Shown here: in pieces, positions 60,212 to 64,000 of the stretch | Layout of the letters: every line of letters starts with the position of its first letter | Numbering within the stretch: the stretch's first letter is position 1 | NCBI RefSeq assembly: GCF_900129785.1 | Contig: NZ_FSRC01000001.1 | Span: 2,356,001-2,420,000 of the forward strand | Length of the DNA stretch: 64,000 nt | Direction of reading: 5' to 3' | DNA from: Algoriphagus halophilus | GTDB taxonomy: Bacteria; Bacteroidota; Bacteroidia; Cytophagales; Cyclobacteriaceae | Notes under the pieces: model-generated | The model's database searches: none | Seen by the model: only the letters and a program-made list of their open reading frames with translations | Told to the model about the DNA's origin: nothing | Program-made: the position numbers and the translations under genes

Positions 60212-61246
60212 TTAATTAGTTTGCATTAAGGATCTGTACCTATCCGAGATGATTTTCATGTTTTTACGATAATCCACATGCTGCTCAATATACCTTCTGT
60301 TTTCTTCCAAAGCCTCTTCAACCTGAGCTCCAGCATGTAATGCGGACTCTATGGCATTTGCTAATTCAATAGGCTGACATGGAGCTACCAAATGTCCGTT
60401 CTTTCCATTTTTTATAAATGCCTGATTGGCAGGAAGGTCCGTAACAATAGGGTAACAGCCTGATGCAATCGCTTCAAACAATGAACTGGAAACTCCCTCT
60501 GTGGTGGGAACCGCAACATAGTAGCGGCATAAATCCATCAGTTCCGGTAATTGATCATTAGGAACATGCCCCTTTAAAATCAGCGTCTCCTCCAATTGGT
60601 ATTGGTGGATTAAGGATTGTACTTCCGCTTTTTCTGGTCCTTCTCCGACCATATATCCTTTTATCTGAATGGACCTGTCCCGTAAGATCTTAACTGCCTC
60701 CACGATATCGATATGCCTATACAGATCATAGAAGGATCTGGTCACAATAAAAGCAGGCGTCAACTCCTGCTTATCGGGACATTGGTATCGGGATAAATCA
60801 ATTCCTTTGGGCATCACCATGATTTTGTAAGGACTAGCCCCCGATTCCAACATGGCATAGGTCATCACATTTCCCCAAGCATGGATCAAATCCGCTTTTT
60901 TGTAAGCTAACCTCTGGAGAATACTTTTATAGAAACCTGAGAATCCACATTCTGGATACACGTCCGTGATTCCCTGCTGTGCTACTACTCGCTTTTTGGC
61001 ATGTACGAATAAGGAGAAAAACCCATAACTGGTCGCACGCTCTGCCAACACCAAATCATAAGGTTTGGAAAATCGGGTCATCAGCAGCTTGCCGAAAAAA
61101 CCCAAGGCAGCAAGCATTCTCAAAACCCTTGAATTTCCTTTCGGCAATTCCCTGGTTTCCAATTTTACTCCCAAGTTGGCTTCCACTCCCTTTATCCAAC
61201 TGATGGCGTCTGCCCGGTAGGTTTCTCCTAGAAATAAAATTCTCAT
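60212..61246 (-). CDS. Glycosyltransferase family 4
   Basis: The 344-residue GT-B protein starts RILFLGETYRADAISWIKG. The donor domain carries PAFIVTRSFYDLYRHIDIVEAV, MVGEGPEKAEV and VPTTEGVSSSLFEAIASGC (the E-x7-E region) near residue 255. The N-terminal domain is shorter than in most GT4 proteins. It overlaps the epimerase gene by 4 bp and precedes AsnB by six bases, so it belongs to the right-hand operon. Confidence 0.85.
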   Translation of the reverse strand: MRILFLGETYRADAISWIKGVEANLGVKLETRELPKGNSRVLRMLAALGFFGKLLMTRFSKPYDLVLAERATSYGFFSLFVHAKKRVVAQQGITDVYPECGFSGFYKSILQRLAYKKADLIHAWGNVMTYAMLESGASPYKIMVMPKGIDLSRYQCPDKQELTPAFIVTRSFYDLYRHIDIVEAVKILRDRSIQIKGYMVGEGPEKAEVQSLIHQYQLEETLILKGHVPNDQLPELMDLCRYYVAVPTTEGVSSSLFEAIASGCYPIVTDLPANQAFIKNGKNGHLVAPCQPIELANAIESALHAGAQVEEALEENRRYIEQHVDYRKNMKIISDRYRSLMQTN

Positions 61247-62139
61247 GAAATAATGGAGGTGTTTTTCAAAAAGCCAAGCACACTGTTTGGCTTCCAGTTA
61301 AGTTCATCAATCGCCTTCTGGGTATCAAATGTCAGCGTACTGGAAAGCTTTTTTACTTTCAAGGAATTAAGGGGAAAGAATGGGAAAAGGTCACCGATTT
61401 TTGCAACCAGCTGTATAGGAAGTTCCGGTATGGTTTTCACACGATACCCAAATCGTGATGCTATAGATGAGTCAATTTCCGATAAACTGGCAGGTGCAGG
61501 ATCACATAAATGATAAATCCCGGGAGGTTTGTGCGCTAGTTCACCGATCAGCTTGGCCACATCTTCCGCCAAAACCATGGACTTTTTGTTGAGTCCTTTC
61601 CCGATCCTGAAATACATCTTTTTCTTGATTGCCTTCGCTATAGCCGATAGGTTACCGGGAGGGTTTTCACCCACCACCAAAGGGAGCCTAAAAATAAAAG
61701 TCTTTACCCCATTTTTTTCAGCCCATTCCAAAATCAGGTTTTCTGCTTCAATTTTACTTTTCCCATAGGGGTTTTCCCCATTGAGAGGGGTCGATTCCCT
61801 GACCATATCTCCTTCATCCAATCCATAAACCGCCACGGTGCTGATGTAAACAAATAGTTTAGGAATCTCTTTCAGACCCCTTAATAGTTTTTCTGTACCA
61901 CCTACATTGACCTCAAAAAAGGACTGTTTTTCGGACTCGGTTTTGGGGATAAAATGAGCTGGACTCGCAGCATGGATCACCCAATCAACCGAAGGAATCG
62001 AGGGCAGGTCCTTGCTGAAATCAGCCTGAAGGCTGTTCTTTGCGGATCTACCCAAAGTGATGACTTCATGTTCTTTTTGGAGTGCCTTGAAAATATAGGC
62101 TCCTAAAAAGCCTGTTCCTCCCGTTAATAAAACCTTCAT
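61243..62139 (-). CDS. NAD-dependent epimerase/dehydratase (extended SDR)
   Basis: The 298-residue protein has VLLTGGTGFLGAYIFKAL at the N-terminus (NAD site), VYISTVAVYG with the catalytic Ser/Thr, and NPYGKSKIEAENLILEW with the Tyr-x3-Lys dyad near residue 125. This is the extended SDR family of nucleotide-sugar epimerases, dehydratases and 4-keto reductases. In this context a last step of a deoxysugar pathway is likely. It overlaps both GT4 neighbours by 4 bp. Confidence 0.88.
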   Translation of the reverse strand: MKVLLTGGTGFLGAYIFKALQKEHEVITLGRSAKNSLQADFSKDLPSIPSVDWVIHAASPAHFIPKTESEKQSFFEVNVGGTEKLLRGLKEIPKLFVYISTVAVYGLDEGDMVRESTPLNGENPYGKSKIEAENLILEWAEKNGVKTFIFRLPLVVGENPPGNLSAIAKAIKKKMYFRIGKGLNKKSMVLAEDVAKLIGELAHKPPGIYHLCDPAPASLSEIDSSIASRFGYRVKTIPELPIQLVAKIGDLFPFFPLNSLKVKKLSSTLTFDTQKAIDELNWKPNSVLGFLKNTSIIS

Positions 62140-63332
62140 GAATATACCTCCTCGATTCCTTTAAGCATTTTTCTGGCAAGGAAGTCTGCATCAAATTCCT
62201 CTTTGGCTATTGCCATGCTTCTTGCCCCCATGTCCTCCAAAATGGCTCGATGATCCTTTAAATAAACCAACAGATCAGCCAATTGGGCTGGATCGTTGGG
62301 CGACAGTGTATAGCCGATTTTATTCTTGTCTAAGAAATCCTTCATCCAACCTTGGGTATTTTGAACTACGGGTACTCCAGCGGATAAGGATTCAAAAAAC
62401 TTATTGGGTGAAGAGGTATCTAAGACGCGGGTTCCTTTCAATGGAACCAAAGAGACCATGGCATGCTGAATGAGTGGAACCAATTTATATTTTGGCATTA
62501 ATCCTAATCTAATGAGGGTATTTAATCCTTCCTCTTGAATCGCTTGATCGATCATTTCCCTTTGTTGCCCTTCCCCAATCATAAAAATCTGGACATCATC
62601 AATACCCCTTTCTTGAAGAATTCTTGCAGCATCCAATAACCAGATTGAATTATTGACCTCTCCTATATTCCCCGTATAGATGGCATAATGATAGGGCTTG
62701 ACCGGTGCATCTGCCGGAAAATTTGCGGGGGTAGAAAACAAGGATATGTTCGCCGCATTGGTAACTGAAATCACCTTGGTTTGAGGGGACTTTTCCAAAA
62801 TCTCCGACTTCATCCCTTCTGAAAGCGCAACCACTAAACTGGAGGATTTGTAACAAAACTTTTCAAAGGCCAGGGATAATTTCTTGAGCAATGGGTTCTT
62901 GATGATCCCAAGCTCTATGGCTCCATCGGGCCATAAATCCCGAACTTCAAACACCAATTTCCTTCCACGAAAATACCTCGCAATCAAACCAGGTAATCCT
63001 ACTGTGATGGGGCCACTGGAGGCAATAACCAGATCACAGGAATAGGTCAAGGCATACCAGCAGGAGATAAAGGAATAAGCAAGGAATGAAAAAATCCTTT
63101 TCAAGAATGGCTGTCTGTTATCAATTCGAACATTAATGATAATGACTTTCACCCCTTCATAATAGTTCGTTTGAATAAACTTAGAAGCAGAAATATCGGA
63201 TTTTGAATATACACTGGTAACCACCGTCACTTGATGTCCTTCCTTCACCCATTCTTTGGTAAACTCATGTACTCTTGTGCCCCAAGATCCTTTGGAGGTG
63301 GCAAAATATTGATAGAAATAAAGGATGTTCAT
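62136..63332 (-). CDS. WbuB-like glycosyltransferase family 4
   Basis: The 398-residue protein starts NILYFYQYFATSKGSWGTR, the N-terminal loop of the WbuB group (fucosaminyltransferase-like GT4). LVFEVRDLWPDGAIELG and SSLVVALSEGMKSEIL follow; the donor domain starts near AIYTGNIGEVNNSIWLLDAA and holds VPLKGTRVLDTSSPNKFFE. This combination is diagnostic of WbuB-type enzymes that transfer an N-acetylated deoxyhexosamine such as FucNAc. That would suit the FdtA/FdtC-type sugar made in this operon. It overlaps both neighbours by 4 bp. Confidence 0.88.
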   Translation of the reverse strand: MNILYFYQYFATSKGSWGTRVHEFTKEWVKEGHQVTVVTSVYSKSDISASKFIQTNYYEGVKVIIINVRIDNRQPFLKRIFSFLAYSFISCWYALTYSCDLVIASSGPITVGLPGLIARYFRGRKLVFEVRDLWPDGAIELGIIKNPLLKKLSLAFEKFCYKSSSLVVALSEGMKSEILEKSPQTKVISVTNAANISLFSTPANFPADAPVKPYHYAIYTGNIGEVNNSIWLLDAARILQERGIDDVQIFMIGEGQQREMIDQAIQEEGLNTLIRLGLMPKYKLVPLIQHAMVSLVPLKGTRVLDTSSPNKFFESLSAGVPVVQNTQGWMKDFLDKNKIGYTLSPNDPAQLADLLVYLKDHRAILEDMGARSMAIAKEEFDADFLARKMLKGIEEVYS

Positions 63333-64000
63333 GAATTTGGTTCTTCCAATAAGGATAAAAAATGTTTTAGCTTTCCGGACTTCTCCCGATTTATTTGATC
63401 AACTTTTTTTAGTCTTAGGGTCAAGCCCTTTTCCAAGTAGGTGTCAAAAGCCTCTTGAATGCAGGATATGGACCGGGCATCCAATGGTTCTTCCATGACT
63501 ACATCCACTTCAAAGGTATCTCGTTGGATTTGCCTTACCTGGTATTCATCTAACTTCAAAAAGGAGGTAGTCAAATGCTTGGAAATATAATACAATGAAA
63601 ATCCAGGGGCTTTTCTTCCGGAAGGAAGAACTATGGTATCATTCAAACGACCATTGAGTTGTGTCAACTCATCCTGAATTGAATAGCTATCCCTTTTAAA
63701 AGCACCTAAATCCCCGACTTCATACCTGATAAAAGGCATGGCTTTGTTGTAAATGTTCGTGAAAATAAAACTACCTCCTTCTTCTGGATTCAAAATCTGA
63801 TAGTTTTCATCCGCCACTTCAGCAATCACTGTTTCTGAAGAAAGCCTTCTTTTACCCTCATGATCAGTCATGGCAAGGAACTCTAATTCGGATGCTCCAT
63901 ATTCATTGTAAACAGGAAGTCCAAATTGGGATTCCAGAAATACTTTGTCTTCTTCTGTACATTGCTCAGAAGTCACAATGGATCCTTTCAAGGTAGGACA
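63329..64000 (-). CDS. Phenylacetate-CoA ligase-like protein (CapK family), 5' end outside the window
   Basis: The open frame runs to the right edge, so the N-terminal half is missing; 223 codons are visible. FGLPVYNEYGASELEFLAM near the start is the adenylate-forming A5-type motif (Tyr-Gly-Ala-Ser-Glu). FIRYEVGDLGAFKR is the Gly-Asp motif, and GRLNDTIVLPSGRKAPG is the hinge. These belong to the PaaK/CapK family, frequent in capsule and O-antigen clusters but of unknown substrate there. It overlaps the WbuB-like gene by 4 bp. A TTG at 63991 is not the true start, as conserved sequence extends upstream. Confidence 0.85.
   Translation of the reverse strand, partial: CPTLKGSIVTSEQCTEEDKVFLESQFGLPVYNEYGASELEFLAMTDHEGKRRLSSETVIAEVADENYQILNPEEGGSFIFTNIYNKAMPFIRYEVGDLGAFKRDSYSIQDELTQLNGRLNDTIVLPSGRKAPGFSLYYISKHLTTSFLKLDEYQVRQIQRDTFEVDVVMEEPLDARSISCIQEAFDTYLEKGLTLRLKKVDQINREKSGKLKHFLSLLEEPNS

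Noticed and set aside
1..64000. tRNA, rRNA, insertion sequences, prophage genes, integrases, riboswitches
   Set aside because: None was seen on reading the window; short RNA genes could be missed without a covariance search.

Overview
The window looks like chromosomal DNA from a member of the Bacteroidota, most likely a Cytophagales-type organism (Algoriphagus or Cyclobacterium relatives are my guess from gene style, not a proven assignment). The evidence is a 2076-residue adhesin-like protein with a type IX secretion type B C-terminal domain, a DUF5777 beta-barrel, an ECF sigma factor overlapping a membrane/beta-barrel protein, very many secreted proteins, weak Shine-Dalgarno sequences and occasional TAnnTTTG-like -7 boxes. 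Most of the window is cell-surface polysaccharide biosynthesis, almost all on the minus strand.

Region 1 (1-19260, minus) is one tightly packed, visibly AT-rich operon-like run: an O-acylation pair (MBOAT plus SGNH partner), two FkbM-like and two other SAM methyltransferases, a WbsX/GH99-like protein, a Wzt-type ABC ATPase with a C-terminal glycan-binding-like domain, an AsnB-type amidotransferase, four GT2 and three GT4 glycosyltransferases, a polysaccharide pyruvyl transferase, a hexapeptide acetyltransferase and, cut by the left edge, a formyltransferase-fold protein. No Wzy polymerase is seen, which agrees with ABC-transporter-dependent export. Region 2 (19261-20107) has no gene but is full of short repeats. 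Region 3 (20108-25619, plus) is a strand-switched island: a secreted FAD oxidoreductase, an ECF sigma factor with its partner, and a c-type-cytochrome-like lipoprotein/YceI/DUF5777 set. Region 4 (25725-34517, minus) returns to glycan genes: WecE/WecD-like sugar aminotransferase and acetyltransferase, a DPM1-like transferase, the Wzm permease (14 kb away from Wzt), a winged-helix regulator, a methyltransferase and two GT-C-like membrane proteins.

Region 5 (34757-39105, minus) is a four-gene operon of exported proteins (lipoprotein, 192 aa, 280 aa, 816 aa leucine-rich-repeat protein) that appear to share a common N-terminal domain and are flanked by strong hairpins. I recognise no described system here and regard it as the best candidate for something undescribed. 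Region 6 (39660-54694, minus) has a WecA-like initiating transferase, an unrecognised 548-aa protein, a GT4, a second AsnB, the NeuA-NeuC-NeuB nonulosonic acid pathway and, immediately upstream and probably co-transcribed, the giant SprB-like adhesin. Region 7 (54840-64000, minus) is a second glycan operon: acyltransferase 3, GT2, an FdtC-like acetyltransferase, two tandem FdtA-like cupins, a third AsnB, two GT4s, an epimerase and a CapK-like ligase cut by the right edge.

Three features cut across regions. Seven-base CAGTNNN repeat arrays sit in frame inside two genes (725-1960 and 17746-19260) and just upstream of one of them. TTG start codons are frequent, mostly as TTGAAA. A 25-bp repeat occurs twice upstream of minus-strand transcription units. 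No rRNA, tRNA, insertion sequence, prophage or CRISPR array was found. All family assignments were made by eye, without database searches.
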